Assembly: GCF_000212695.1 (NCBI RefSeq)
Contig: NC_015514.1
Span: 2,852,001 to 2,916,000 of the forward strand
Source of the DNA: Cellulomonas fimi ATCC 484
GTDB taxonomy: Bacteria > Actinomycetota > Actinomycetes > Actinomycetales > Cellulomonadaceae
Length of the DNA: 64,000 nt
Direction of reading: 5' to 3'
Each line of letters opens with the position of its first letter. Within the stretch, counting starts at the first letter, position 1. The position numbers were made by a program, and so were the translations under genes. Shown piece by piece: positions 34,184-43,017 of this stretch. The notes beneath the pieces were generated by a model that was given only the letters and a program-made list of their open reading frames with translations, made no database searches and was not told where the DNA came from.

Positions 34184-34242
34184 CGAGAAACGGTCGAGAA
34201 GCGGTTCGAGAAGCGGTTCGAGAAGCGGTTCGAGATGCGGTT
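34184..34242. repeat. Five tandem copies of a 12-bp unit (CGAGAAGCGGTT)
   Basis: Units start at 34184 (degenerate, 11 bp), 34195, 34207, 34219 (identical) and 34231 (one change). They lie between the divergent hydrolase operon and the carbamoyltransferase gene. The rest of 34137-34382 shows only the ribosome site before 34383. Confidence 0.85.
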
Positions 34243-34382
34243 CCGGGTGAAGTGCTCGACCCTGGCAGGGAGCCGGACCCGGAGAGAGCCGTCGACCAGA
34301 CGCGCCCGCTTCTCGGTCCGGAAGGGCACCGGCCGTGCAGCCGTGCGCGCGAGGGGTGCCTTCCCCGGAAGGTCGATGCGCC

Positions 34383-36059
34383 ATGCGCGTCCTCGGGATC
34401 AATGCGGTCTTCCACGACTCCTCCGCCGCGCTCGTCGTCGACGGGCAGGTGGTGGCCGCCGCGGAGGAAGAGCGGTTCAGCCGGCGCAAGCACGGCAAGC
34501 GGCCCGTGCCGTTCGCCGCGTGGGAGCTCCCCGACCAGGCGGCGCGGTGGTGCCTCGTGCACGCCGGGCTGCGGCCGCAGGACCTCGACGCGGTCGCCTA
34601 CGGGTTCGACCCCGCGCTCGCGAAGGCCGCCGAGGACATGGGCCTCGACGACCCGTGGGACCACCTGCGGATCATGTACGCCGAGCGGGCGCCGGGCTTC
34701 CTCGCGTCGGTGCTGCCGGGGCTCGACCCGGGGCGGGTGCGGTTCGTCGCGCACCACGTCGCGCACGCCGCGTCGGCGGGGTTGCAGGCGGGCTTCCCGT
34801 CGTCCGCGGTGATGGCGCTCGACGGTCGCGGGGAGCGCGCTTCGGCCCTGCTCGGCCGCTACGACGGCGGCCGGCTGGAGACGGTCGCCACGCAGGACCT
34901 GCCCCACTCGCTCGGGCTCGTCTACGAGTCGCTCACCGAGCACCTGGGGTTCCTGCGGTCGAGCGACGAGTACAAGGTCATGGCGCTCGCGTCGTACGGG
35001 CGTCCGCGGTTCCTCGACGAGCTGCGCGGGCTGCTGCGCGTGACGGGCGACGGCGGGTACGTCGCGGTGCCGCCGGACTGGTCGCGGTGGGCGCCGCCGC
35101 GCGTCGACGACGGCACGTGGGACGGCGCGCACGCGGACCTCGCGTGCTCGGTGCAGGCCCGCCTCGAGGAGGTGCTGGTCGAGCTCGCGACGTGGCTGCG
35201 TCAGGAGACGGGTGAGTCGAGGCTCACGATGGCCGGCGGGATCGCGCTGAACTGCGTCGCGAACTCGCGGATCTGGCGCGAGGCCGGGTTCGACGAGGTG
35301 TGGGTGCAGCCCGCGTCGGGCGACTCGGGGACGGCGCTCGGGGCCGCGCTGCAGGTCGCGGCCGACGCGGGCGACACGATCGCGCCGATGACGACCGCGG
35401 CCCTCGGGCGCGGCTGGTCCGACGACGAGCTCGCCGGCTGGCTGCGGGCCGCGCACGTGCCGTTCGAGACGCCCGAGGACCTGCCCCGGCAGGTCGCGGC
35501 GGCGCTCGCGCAGGACGCGGTCGTCGCCTGGTTCGACGGTCGCGCCGAGTTCGGCCCGCGCGCCCTCGGTCAGCGCTCGCTCCTCGCCCACCCGGGTGTC
35601 GCGGAGAACCTGGAGCGGCTCAACGACGTCAAGGGGCGCGAGCAGTTCCGCCCCGTCGCCCCGATGGTGCTCGCCGAGGACGCGGCCGAGATCTTCTCCG
35701 ACGGGCCGCTGCCCAGCCCCTACATGCTGTTCGTCCACCGCGTCGCGGAGCAGTGGCGGGACCGGGTGCCGGCGGTCGTGCACGTGGACGGCACCGCGCG
35801 CATCCAGACGGTCGACGCCGACGCGCAGCCGCGGCTCGCGGCGACCCTGCGGGCGTTCCGCGACCTGACCGGCCTGCCCGTGGTGGTGAACACGAGCCTG
35901 AACACCGCGGGCCGCCCGATGGTCGACGACCCCCGCGACGCCCTCGAGCTGTTCGGGTCGGCGCCGGTGGACGTGCTCGTCGTCGGCCCGCACCTCGTCC
36001 GGCGCGCGTCGCTGTTCGCCGCACCCCGGCTCCGCGCGGGCGAGCGGGTGCCGTCGTGA
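34383..36059 (+). CDS. O-carbamoyltransferase (NodU/CmcH/TobZ family)
   Basis: The 558-residue enzyme begins LGINAVFHDSSAALVVDG, the signature of the family. It has the Kae1-like domain with the metal-binding HHVAHAAS (~123) and the nucleotide-binding ERFSRRKHGK, MALDGRGE and MAGGIALNCVANSRIW segments. The C-terminal YrdC-like/carbamoyl domain has FGPRALGQRSLLA and NTSLNTAGRPMVDDP. Such enzymes move a carbamoyl group from carbamoyl phosphate, via carbamoyl-adenylate, to a sugar or antibiotic hydroxyl. It is first in the heptose cluster, so a heptose-containing glycan is the likely acceptor. The stop overlaps the next GTG. Confidence 0.88.
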   Translation: MRVLGINAVFHDSSAALVVDGQVVAAAEEERFSRRKHGKRPVPFAAWELPDQAARWCLVHAGLRPQDLDAVAYGFDPALAKAAEDMGLDDPWDHLRIMYAERAPGFLASVLPGLDPGRVRFVAHHVAHAASAGLQAGFPSSAVMALDGRGERASALLGRYDGGRLETVATQDLPHSLGLVYESLTEHLGFLRSSDEYKVMALASYGRPRFLDELRGLLRVTGDGGYVAVPPDWSRWAPPRVDDGTWDGAHADLACSVQARLEEVLVELATWLRQETGESRLTMAGGIALNCVANSRIWREAGFDEVWVQPASGDSGTALGAALQVAADAGDTIAPMTTAALGRGWSDDELAGWLRAAHVPFETPEDLPRQVAAALAQDAVVAWFDGRAEFGPRALGQRSLLAHPGVAENLERLNDVKGREQFRPVAPMVLAEDAAEIFSDGPLPSPYMLFVHRVAEQWRDRVPAVVHVDGTARIQTVDADAQPRLAATLRAFRDLTGLPVVVNTSLNTAGRPMVDDPRDALELFGSAPVDVLVVGPHLVRRASLFAAPRLRAGERVPS

Positions 36060-37573
36060 CGTGGTCGGTCGTGGTGCCGACGGTCGGGCGTCCCTCGCTG
36101 GACCGCCTGCTCGCGAGCCTCGCGGCGCAGCGCTGGGCCGACGACCGCCCCGGTCCGGAGCGGGTCGTCGTCGTGGACGACCGCCCGTTCACCGCGCACG
36201 AGCCGCTGCGCCCGACGGGAGCGCGCGTCGTGCGGACCGGCGGTCGCGGCCCCGCGGCGGCGCGCAACGCGGGCTGGCGGTCCGTGACGTCGCCCTGGGT
36301 CGTGTTCCTCGACGACGACGTGCTGCTGCCCGACGGCTGGGGCGACGCGCTGCACGAGGACCTCGCGCACGCGGCGGCCGACGTCGCGGGCAGCCAGGCC
36401 CGTCTGCACGTGCCGCTGCCGGACGACCGGCCGCCGACCGACTGGGAACGCAGCACGGCCGGGCTCGAGCGGGCGCGGTGGGCGACGGCCGACATGGCGT
36501 ACCGGCGCGACGCGCTCGCCGCCGTCGGCGGGTTCGACGAGCGGTTCCCCCGGGCCTACCGCGAGGACGCCGACCTCGCGCTGCGCGTGCGGCAGGCCGG
36601 CTGGCGGCTCGAGCGCGGGCGGCGGACGACGCACCACCCCGTGCGCCCCGCCGACGCGTGGGTCAGCGTGCGCGTCCAGCGGGGCAACGCCGACGACGCG
36701 CTGCTGCGCGCCCGGTACGGGCCGGGCTGGCGCGAGCTGACCGAGGCCGGGACGGGGCGGTTCGTGCCGCACGTCGCGACGTCGGCGGCAGCGCTCGCCA
36801 CGCTCGGCGGCGCCGCGCTGCGACGACGGCCGCTCACCGTCGCGGGGGCCGTCGCGTGGCTCGCCCTCACCGCGGACCTCACGGGCCGGCGGCTGCGACC
36901 CGGCCCGGGCCCGGGCGACGCGGGCTGGCCCGCGGAGTGGGCCCGGATGGTGAGCACGTCGCTCGTCCTGCCGGTGGTCGCCGTCGTGCACCGGCTGCGC
37001 GGCGAGGCGCGGTGGCGGGGGGCGGCACCCGCGTGGCCGCGGCCCGTCCGCGCCCTGCTGCTCGACCGCGACGGGACGCTCGTGCACGACGTCCCGTACA
37101 ACGGCGACCCGGACGCCGTCCGGCCCGTCGACGGTGCGCGCGAGGTGCTGGACCGGGTGCGTGCCGCGGGGATCCGCGTCGGGCTCGTCAGCAACCAGTC
37201 CGGCGTCGCACGCGGGCTGCTCACGTCGGCCCAGGTCGACGCGGTGAACGCGCGCGTCGCCGCGCTGCTCGGACCGTTCGACGTCGTGCGGGTCTGCCCG
37301 CACGCGCCCGAGGACGGCTGCGCGTGCCGCAAGCCCGCCCCGGGCATGGTCCTCGACGCCGCCGCCGCGCTCGGCGTCGCGCCGTGGGAGTGCGCCGTGG
37401 TCGGCGACATCGGGGCGGACCTCGACGCAGCCGTCGCCGCGGGCGCGCGGGGCGTCCTCGTGCCGACGCCCTCGACCCGCCCGGCCGAGGTCGCGGCGGC
37501 CGCGGCGGTCGGTGCCCTGGCCGACGACCTCGACGCGGCCGTGCGCCTGGTCCTGCCGGTCGGTGCGCCGTGA
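36056..37573 (+). CDS. Fusion of GT2 glycosyltransferase and GmhB-type heptose-bisphosphate phosphatase
   Basis: This 505-residue protein has an N-terminal GT2 transferase (WSVVVPTVGRPSLDRLLASL; metal-binding DDD at ~85 in VVFLDDDVLLP; YREDADLALRVRQAGW). A hydrophobic middle region (~245-315) follows. The C-terminal HAD phosphatase has the nucleophile motif LLDRDGTL (~335), VSNQSGVARG, the zinc-binding CPHAPEDGCACRKPAPGM (~413-428) and VVGDIGADLDAA. The HAD half matches D-glycero-D-manno-heptose-1,7-bisphosphate phosphatase (GmhB). The frame is uninterrupted, so this is a true fusion rather than a sequencing join. It overlaps both neighbours (GTGA). Confidence 0.85.
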   Translation: MTWSVVVPTVGRPSLDRLLASLAAQRWADDRPGPERVVVVDDRPFTAHEPLRPTGARVVRTGGRGPAAARNAGWRSVTSPWVVFLDDDVLLPDGWGDALHEDLAHAAADVAGSQARLHVPLPDDRPPTDWERSTAGLERARWATADMAYRRDALAAVGGFDERFPRAYREDADLALRVRQAGWRLERGRRTTHHPVRPADAWVSVRVQRGNADDALLRARYGPGWRELTEAGTGRFVPHVATSAAALATLGGAALRRRPLTVAGAVAWLALTADLTGRRLRPGPGPGDAGWPAEWARMVSTSLVLPVVAVVHRLRGEARWRGAAPAWPRPVRALLLDRDGTLVHDVPYNGDPDAVRPVDGAREVLDRVRAAGIRVGLVSNQSGVARGLLTSAQVDAVNARVAALLGPFDVVRVCPHAPEDGCACRKPAPGMVLDAAAALGVAPWECAVVGDIGADLDAAVAAGARGVLVPTPSTRPAEVAAAAAVGALADDLDAAVRLVLPVGAP

Positions 37574-38625
37574 CCCGGGTCGTGGCCGTGCGGCTCGACT
37601 CCGAGGGCGACGTCCTGCTGTGCGGGCCTGCCGTGCGGGCGCTGGCCGCGACGGGTGACGTCGACCTGCTCGCCTCCCCCGCCGGGGCCGCCGCGGGACG
37701 GCTGCTGCCGGGCGTGCGCGACGTCCTCGTCTTCGACGCACCGTGGAGCGGGTACGTGCCGCCACCCGTCGACGCCACCCGCGTCGCGCGGACCGTCGCC
37801 GAGCTGGCCGCCCGCCGGTACGAGCGCGCGGTCGTGCTGACGTCCGCGCACCAGTCCCCGCTGCCCACCGCGCTGCTGCTGCGCCTCGCGGGCGTGCGGT
37901 TCGTCGCCGCGGACTGCGACGACTACCCCGGGTCGCTGCTGGACCTGCGGCACCGGCGCGCGCAGGGGCGGCACGAGGTCCAGGCGGCGCTCGACCTGGC
38001 GGTCGCGGCGGGCGGACGACCCGTCCCGACGCCGGACGGCCGTCCGGGCGACGCGCTCGCGGTGCGCACCCCGCTGCCCGACGTCTCCGCCCTCCTCCCC
38101 GGCCGCCCCTTCGTCGTGCTGCACCCGGGTGCGTCGGTACCGGCCCGCGCGCCCGCACCGGACCACGCCACCGCGCTCGCCGTCGCCCTCGCCGCGGCCG
38201 GGCGGCACGTCGTGGTCACCGGTGGCCCGACCGAGCGGGCGCTGACCGCGCACGTCGCGGAGGCCGCCCGCACCGCCGCCCACGCGCCCGTGACGGACCT
38301 CGGCGGGCGCACCGACCTCGCGGCCCTCGCCGCGGTCCTCGCCGCGGCCGACGCCGTCGTCGTGGGCAACACCGGCCCCGCCCACCTCGCCGCGGCGGTC
38401 GGGACGCCGGTCGTCTCGCTCTTCGCGCCCGTCGTGCCCGCGGACCGGTGGCGTCCCTGGGGCGTGCCGCACGTCGTGCTCGGCGACCAGGAGGCACCGT
38501 GCGCGGCGACCCGGGCCCGCGCCTGCCCCGTGCCCGGCCACCCGTGCCTGACGGGCATCGACCCGCGCGCGGTCGTCGACGCCGTCGACCGGCTCGCGCC
38601 CGTGCGGCAGGGGGTGCCCGCATGA
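37570..38625 (+). CDS. GT9-family heptosyltransferase-like protein 1
   Basis: The 351-residue protein is built like ADP-heptose:LPS heptosyltransferases. Its N-terminal domain begins VVAVRLDSEGDVLLCGPAVRAL. Its C-terminal nucleotide-binding domain has VLHPGASVPARAP, VVVTGGPTERALT, and the family motif VVVGNTGPAHLAAAVGTPVVSLFAPVVPADRWRPWG. GT9 enzymes use ADP-heptose or similar donors. In a Gram-positive the acceptor would be a cell-wall or secreted glycan rather than LPS. It is translationally coupled on both sides. Confidence 0.87.
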   Translation: MTRVVAVRLDSEGDVLLCGPAVRALAATGDVDLLASPAGAAAGRLLPGVRDVLVFDAPWSGYVPPPVDATRVARTVAELAARRYERAVVLTSAHQSPLPTALLLRLAGVRFVAADCDDYPGSLLDLRHRRAQGRHEVQAALDLAVAAGGRPVPTPDGRPGDALAVRTPLPDVSALLPGRPFVVLHPGASVPARAPAPDHATALAVALAAAGRHVVVTGGPTERALTAHVAEAARTAAHAPVTDLGGRTDLAALAAVLAAADAVVVGNTGPAHLAAAVGTPVVSLFAPVVPADRWRPWGVPHVVLGDQEAPCAATRARACPVPGHPCLTGIDPRAVVDAVDRLAPVRQGVPA

Positions 38626-39578
38626 GGGTGCTGCTGTGGCACGTGCACGGCTCGTGGACCACCGCGTTCGTCCAGGGCCCCGACACCTACGTGCTGCCCG
38701 TCGTGCCCGGGCGCGGCCCGGACGGGCGCGGACGCGCGCAGACGTGGGACTGGCCCGCGTCCGCGGTCGAGGTGCCCGCCGACCGGCTGCGCGACGAGCA
38801 GGTCGACGTCGTCGTGCTGCAGCGCCCTCGCGACGCCGAGCTGCTGCGTGCGTGGACCGGCCTGCGCGCGGGCACCGACGTGCCCGCCGTGTACGTCGAG
38901 CACAACACGCCGCGCGTGCCGGGCGACGCGACGTGGCACCCGGTCGGCCTGCGGGACGACGTCGTGCTCGTGCACGTCACGCCGTTCAACGCGCTCGCCT
39001 GGAACAACGGTCGGGCGCCGGTCGTGGTCGTCGAGCACGGCGTCGTCGACCCGGGGGCCCGGTACACGGGCGGGCGTGCGACGCTCGCCGCGGCCGTCAA
39101 CGAGCCGGTGCGGCGCTGGTGGGTCGCGGGCACCGACGTGCTGCTGCGCGTCGCCGCGGCGGTCCCGCTCGAGGTCCACGGCATGGGCACCGACCAGCTC
39201 GTCGCGCACGCCCCGCACCTCGCGGGCCGCGTGCACGACCTGGACCAGGACGCGCTGCACGACGCGCTCGCGACCAGCCGTGCCTACGTGCACCCGTTCC
39301 GCTGGACGAGCCTCGGCCTGTCGCTCGTCGAGGCGATGACCCTCGGCTCCCCCGTGCTGGCACTCGCGACGACCGCCGCACCCGAGGCCGTGCCCGCCTC
39401 CGCGGGCCTGGTGACGTCGGACGTCGACGCGCTCGTCGCGACCGCGCGGCGCTGGCTGCACGACCCGGACGAGGCGCGCGAGCGCGGCGCCGCGGCCCGG
39501 GCGCACGCGCTCGCGCACTTCGGCCTGGAGCGCTTCCTGACCGACTGGCAGCACCTGCTGAAGGAGGTGACGCGATGA
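38622..39578 (+). CDS. Glycosyltransferase (GT4-like)
   Basis: The 318-residue protein starts VLLWHVHGSWTTAFVQG and contains YVEHNTPR, VHVTPFNALAWNNG, a GMGTDQL segment and the donor-binding region YVHPFRWTSLGLSLVEAMTLGSPVLALAT. It has the E-x7-E-like motif expected of GT4 retaining transferases. The donor sugar is not deducible. It overlaps its neighbours by ATGA. It is short for a GT4 enzyme, and the N-terminal Rossmann half is reduced. Confidence 0.8.
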   Translation: MRVLLWHVHGSWTTAFVQGPDTYVLPVVPGRGPDGRGRAQTWDWPASAVEVPADRLRDEQVDVVVLQRPRDAELLRAWTGLRAGTDVPAVYVEHNTPRVPGDATWHPVGLRDDVVLVHVTPFNALAWNNGRAPVVVVEHGVVDPGARYTGGRATLAAAVNEPVRRWWVAGTDVLLRVAAAVPLEVHGMGTDQLVAHAPHLAGRVHDLDQDALHDALATSRAYVHPFRWTSLGLSLVEAMTLGSPVLALATTAAPEAVPASAGLVTSDVDALVATARRWLHDPDEARERGAAARAHALAHFGLERFLTDWQHLLKEVTR

Positions 39579-40810
39579 GGATCGCGATGGTGTCGGAGCA
39601 CGCCAGCCCGCTGGCGGTGCTCGGCGGGGTCGACGCGGGAGGGCAGAACGTGCACGTCGCGGCTCTCGCCGCGGCGCTCGCGGGGCTGGGGCACACGGTC
39701 GACGTCTACACCCGGCGCGACGACCCCGGCCTGCCGCCTGAGGTCGACCTGTGCCCCGGCGTGCGCGTCCGGCACGTCGACGCGGGCCCGCCCGAGGCCG
39801 TGCCGAAGGACGACCTGCTGCCGTGGATGCCGCAGTTCGCGCGCGTCCTCGTCGACGCGTGGGCGCACGAGCGCCCCGACGTGGTGCACGCGCACTTCTG
39901 GATGTCCGGCCTCGCGGCGGTGCAGGCCGGCGAGGCGACGGGTGTGCCCGTGGTGCAGACGTTCCACGCGCTGGGCTCCGTGAAGCGGCGGCACCAGGGC
40001 GCCAAGGACACGAGCCCGCCGGGACGCGTCGTCACCGAGACGACGGTCGGCCGCCGGGTCGCGGCGGTGGTGGCGACGTGCACCGACGAGGTCACCGAGC
40101 TCAGCCGCATGGGCGTGCCCGTGGGCCACGTGCGCGTCGTGCCGTGCGGCGTGGACGTCGCGCACTTCTCGCCGGCCGCCGCACCCGCCGGGCCGCCGCG
40201 CCGTGAGCCGGTGCGCCTGCTGGTCGTCGGTCGCCTGGTGGAGCGCAAGGGCGTCGACACGGTGATCGACGCGCTCGCGGACCTGCCCGACGCCGAGCTG
40301 TGCGTCGCGGGCGGCCCCGGTGCCGACGACCTCGACGGCGACCCCGAGGTGGTCCGGCTGCGCGCGCGTGCCACCGCGCGCGGCGTCGCCGACCGCGTGC
40401 ACCTGCTCGGCCGGGTGGCGCACGACGCCATGCCCGGGCTGCTGCGGTCCGCGGACGTCGTCGTCGCGACCCCGTGGTACGAGCCGTTCGGGATCGTGCC
40501 GCTCGAGGCGGCGGCGTGCGGCGTCCCGGTCGTCGGCAGCGCCGTCGGCGGCCTGCTCGACTCGGTCGTGGACGGCCGCACGGGCGTGCTGGTGCCGCCG
40601 CGCGACCCGCAGGCCGTCGCCCGTGCCGTGCGCTCGCTCGTCGACGCCCCGGTCTGGGCCGCGGCGACGGGGCGCGCGGCGCGCGAGCGCGCCGTCCGGC
40701 TGTACGCGTGGGAGCGGGTCGCCGCCGCGACGGCCGAGGTGTACGCCACGGTCACGACGGGCGTCGGGACGCGGGACGGCGTCGGGACGCGGGAGGTGAG
40801 GGCGGTATGA
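39575..40810 (+). CDS. GT4 glycosyltransferase (sucrose-phosphate-synthase/MshA-like)
   Basis: The 411-residue transferase shows GGVDAGGQNVHVAALAAALAGLGHTVDVYTR at the N terminus, DVVHAHFWMSG, VVPCGVDVAHFSP, LLVVGRLVERKGVDT and the catalytic E-x7-E stretch PWYEPFGIVPLEAAACG (~302-310). GT4 enzymes retain anomeric configuration and use UDP-, GDP- or ADP-sugars. The 3' end holds a short direct repeat (GTCGGGACGCGG twice) that makes a low-complexity tail. It is in the coupled heptose operon. Confidence 0.85.
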   Translation: MRIAMVSEHASPLAVLGGVDAGGQNVHVAALAAALAGLGHTVDVYTRRDDPGLPPEVDLCPGVRVRHVDAGPPEAVPKDDLLPWMPQFARVLVDAWAHERPDVVHAHFWMSGLAAVQAGEATGVPVVQTFHALGSVKRRHQGAKDTSPPGRVVTETTVGRRVAAVVATCTDEVTELSRMGVPVGHVRVVPCGVDVAHFSPAAAPAGPPRREPVRLLVVGRLVERKGVDTVIDALADLPDAELCVAGGPGADDLDGDPEVVRLRARATARGVADRVHLLGRVAHDAMPGLLRSADVVVATPWYEPFGIVPLEAAACGVPVVGSAVGGLLDSVVDGRTGVLVPPRDPQAVARAVRSLVDAPVWAAATGRAARERAVRLYAWERVAAATAEVYATVTTGVGTRDGVGTREVRAV

Positions 40811-41538
40811 GCGCACGGGACTGGATCGGGGACCACCGGCGCGAGCTGACGCTCGGGCTGTCCGCGCTGCAGGACGAGGCGCGCACGGTCGAGCGGTGGG
40901 GCCGCGTGCTCGCGGTCCGCCTGGCGGCCGGGTCGCGCCTGCTCGCGGCCGGCAACGGCGGCAGCGCCGCGGAGGCGCAGCACCTCACCGGTGAGCTCGT
41001 CGGGCGGTTCCTCGCGGACCGGCGGCCGCTGTCGGCGATCGCGTTGTGCGCGGACAGCGCGAGCTACACGGCGATCGTCAACGACTACGGCGCCGACGAG
41101 GTGTTCGCGCGCCAGGTCGACGCGCACGGTCGGCCGGGCGACGTGCTGGTGCTGCTGTCGACCTCGGGCCGCAGCCCCAACGTGGTGCGCGCGGCCGAGC
41201 GGGGCCGGGCCGCGGGCCTGCTGGTGTGGGGCCTGACCGGTCCCGCGCCGAACCCGCTCGCGGCCCTGTGCCACGCGTCGCTGTGCGTGCCGGCACCGAG
41301 CACCGCGGCGATCCAGGCCGTGCACCTCGTCGCGGTCCACGCGCTGTGCGCGGCGCTCGACGCACACCTGCCGGCCGCCGTCGACGCCGGCGTGCGCCTC
41401 GACGCCGGGCCCGCCACCCCCGGTCACGTCACGGGGACGCGCGACGAGCCCGACCGCGTCGCGGCCGCTCGGGGGGCCCGGCTCGTCGCCGGACCGGCAG
41501 GCGTGCCCGCCGGCCGTGCGTCCGGAGTGCCCGCGTGA
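40807..41538 (+). CDS. gmhA: Sedoheptulose-7-phosphate isomerase (GmhA-like SIS protein)
   Basis: The protein has a single SIS domain: LLAAGNGGSAAEAQHLTGELVGRF (~46-70), SYTAIVNDYGADEVFARQV, VLLSTSGRSPNVVRAAE (~115-131) and the late SxAAIQAVHLVAVHALC. These are the substrate-phosphate and catalytic regions of GmhA, which makes D-glycero-D-manno-heptose-7-phosphate, the first step of ADP-heptose synthesis. At 243 residues it is about 45 longer than usual, owing to a disordered C-terminal tail. It starts in an ATGA overlap. Confidence 0.88.
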   Translation: MSARDWIGDHRRELTLGLSALQDEARTVERWGRVLAVRLAAGSRLLAAGNGGSAAEAQHLTGELVGRFLADRRPLSAIALCADSASYTAIVNDYGADEVFARQVDAHGRPGDVLVLLSTSGRSPNVVRAAERGRAAGLLVWGLTGPAPNPLAALCHASLCVPAPSTAAIQAVHLVAVHALCAALDAHLPAAVDAGVRLDAGPATPGHVTGTRDEPDRVAAARGARLVAGPAGVPAGRASGVPA

Positions 41539-42947
41539 CCGCGGGACCGCGGGTCGTCGTCGTCGGGGACGCGGTCCTGGACCGGGACGTCGTGGGCCGC
41601 ACGGACCGTCTGTGCCCCGATGCGCCCGCCCCCGTGCTCGACGTGACGGCCACGCGCTCCAGCCCCGGCGGCGCCGGCCTCGCGGCGCTGCTGTGCGCGG
41701 CGTCCGGGGCGCGCGTGACGCTCGTGGCCCCGGTCGCGGACGACGACGACGGCGCGGAGCTCGTCGCGGGCCTGGGCGGTGTCGACGTGCTGCGCCTCGA
41801 CCACGACGGGGCGACGCGCACCAAGACGCGCGTGCGCGCGGGTGGGACGTCGCTCGTGCGGATCGACGCGGGCGGTCCCGGCACACCGTCGCACGTCCCG
41901 GTCGACGCGCTGCGCACGCTCCTCGCGTCGGCGGACGCGGTGCTCGTGTCCGACTACGGCGCGGGCACGACGCACGACCCGCGGGTCCGCACGCTCCTGA
42001 CCGCGGCGGCCCGCACGACGCCGACCGTCTGGGACCCCCACCCGCGCGGGGCCGTCCCGGTCGAGGGGTGCGCCCTGGTGACGCCCAACGCCGCCGAGGC
42101 CCGGCACGCCCTGGGCGGCATCGACGGCACCGCCGACGCGCTGCCCGGGCCGCTGCGCACGGTCTGGCGGGCGGCGGCGGTCGCGGTCACCGCGGGCGAG
42201 CGGGGCGCCTACCTGGCGCGCGACGACGACGCGACGACGTTCGTGCCGGCCCCGGTCACGCGGGACGGCGACCCGTGCGGCGCGGGCGACCGGTTCGCGG
42301 CGACCGCGGTGGTGGCGCTGGCGCGCGGCGCGGACGTCGTCCCGGCGGTCGTCGCCGCGGTCGCGGAGGCGTCCTCCTGGGTGGGCGCGGGCGGCTGCGA
42401 GGGGTTCCGCGCCCGCACACGTGCCGGCGACGCGCGCGCCCACGACGGCCGTCCCGCGGACGTGCGCGACGACGCCACCCGCGAGGACGGCGACGTCGGC
42501 GTGGAGACGGTCGACGCCGCCGCCGCACGGCTGCGTGGCCGCGGCCGGCTCGTCGCGACGGGCGGCTGCTACGACCTGCTGCACGCGGGCCACGTCGCGA
42601 CGCTCCAGGCGGCCCGCCGGCTGGGCGACGCGCTCGTCGTGCTGCTCAACTCGGACGACTCCGTGCGGCGCCTCAAGGGGCCGACGCGGCCGGTCGTCGA
42701 CGCCGCCGACCGCGCGCGCGTGCTGCTCGCGCTCGACTGCGTGGACGCCGTCGTCGTCTTCGACGAGGACGACCCGCGCGCGGCACTCGCCCGCCTGCGC
42801 CCGGACGTGTGGGCCAAGGGCGGCGACTACGGCGGGGCGCGGCTGCCCGAGGCCGACGTGGTCCGCGCAGGGGGCGGTCGCGTCGTCCTGCTCCCGTACC
42901 TGGACGGCCGCTCCACCACCGGCATGCTCGCGCGCTCGTCCCGCTGA
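41535..42947 (+). CDS. hldE: Bifunctional heptose-7-phosphate kinase / heptose-1-phosphate nucleotidyltransferase
   Basis: The 470-residue protein joins an N-terminal PfkB/ribokinase domain (VVVVGDAVLDRDVVG; SPGGAGLAALL; PCGAGDRFAA ~248-257, with the catalytic Asp) to a C-terminal nucleotidyltransferase domain (GCYDLLHAGHV ~345, LLNSDDSVRRLKGPTRP, WAKGGDY). This is the HldE (RfaE) architecture that phosphorylates heptose-7-phosphate and adenylylates heptose-1-phosphate. With GmhA and the GmhB domain upstream, the full route to ADP-D-glycero-D-manno-heptose is present. HldD, which would epimerise it to the L,D form, is not recognised here. Confidence 0.9.
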   Translation: MTAGPRVVVVGDAVLDRDVVGRTDRLCPDAPAPVLDVTATRSSPGGAGLAALLCAASGARVTLVAPVADDDDGAELVAGLGGVDVLRLDHDGATRTKTRVRAGGTSLVRIDAGGPGTPSHVPVDALRTLLASADAVLVSDYGAGTTHDPRVRTLLTAAARTTPTVWDPHPRGAVPVEGCALVTPNAAEARHALGGIDGTADALPGPLRTVWRAAAVAVTAGERGAYLARDDDATTFVPAPVTRDGDPCGAGDRFAATAVVALARGADVVPAVVAAVAEASSWVGAGGCEGFRARTRAGDARAHDGRPADVRDDATREDGDVGVETVDAAAARLRGRGRLVATGGCYDLLHAGHVATLQAARRLGDALVVLLNSDDSVRRLKGPTRPVVDAADRARVLLALDCVDAVVVFDEDDPRAALARLRPDVWAKGGDYGGARLPEADVVRAGGGRVVLLPYLDGRSTTGMLARSSR

Positions 42948-43017
42948 CGGACGCCGCGCGCTCCCCCGGCACCGCACGCAGGCCGCCCCGGCGGGCGGCC
43001 CGACCCGAGGAGGACCG

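Noticed and set aside
36056..37573. GT2 and GmhB as two genes split by a missed stop
   Set aside because: The frame is continuous with a plausible membrane-associated linker, and no internal start with a ribosome site precedes the HAD domain.
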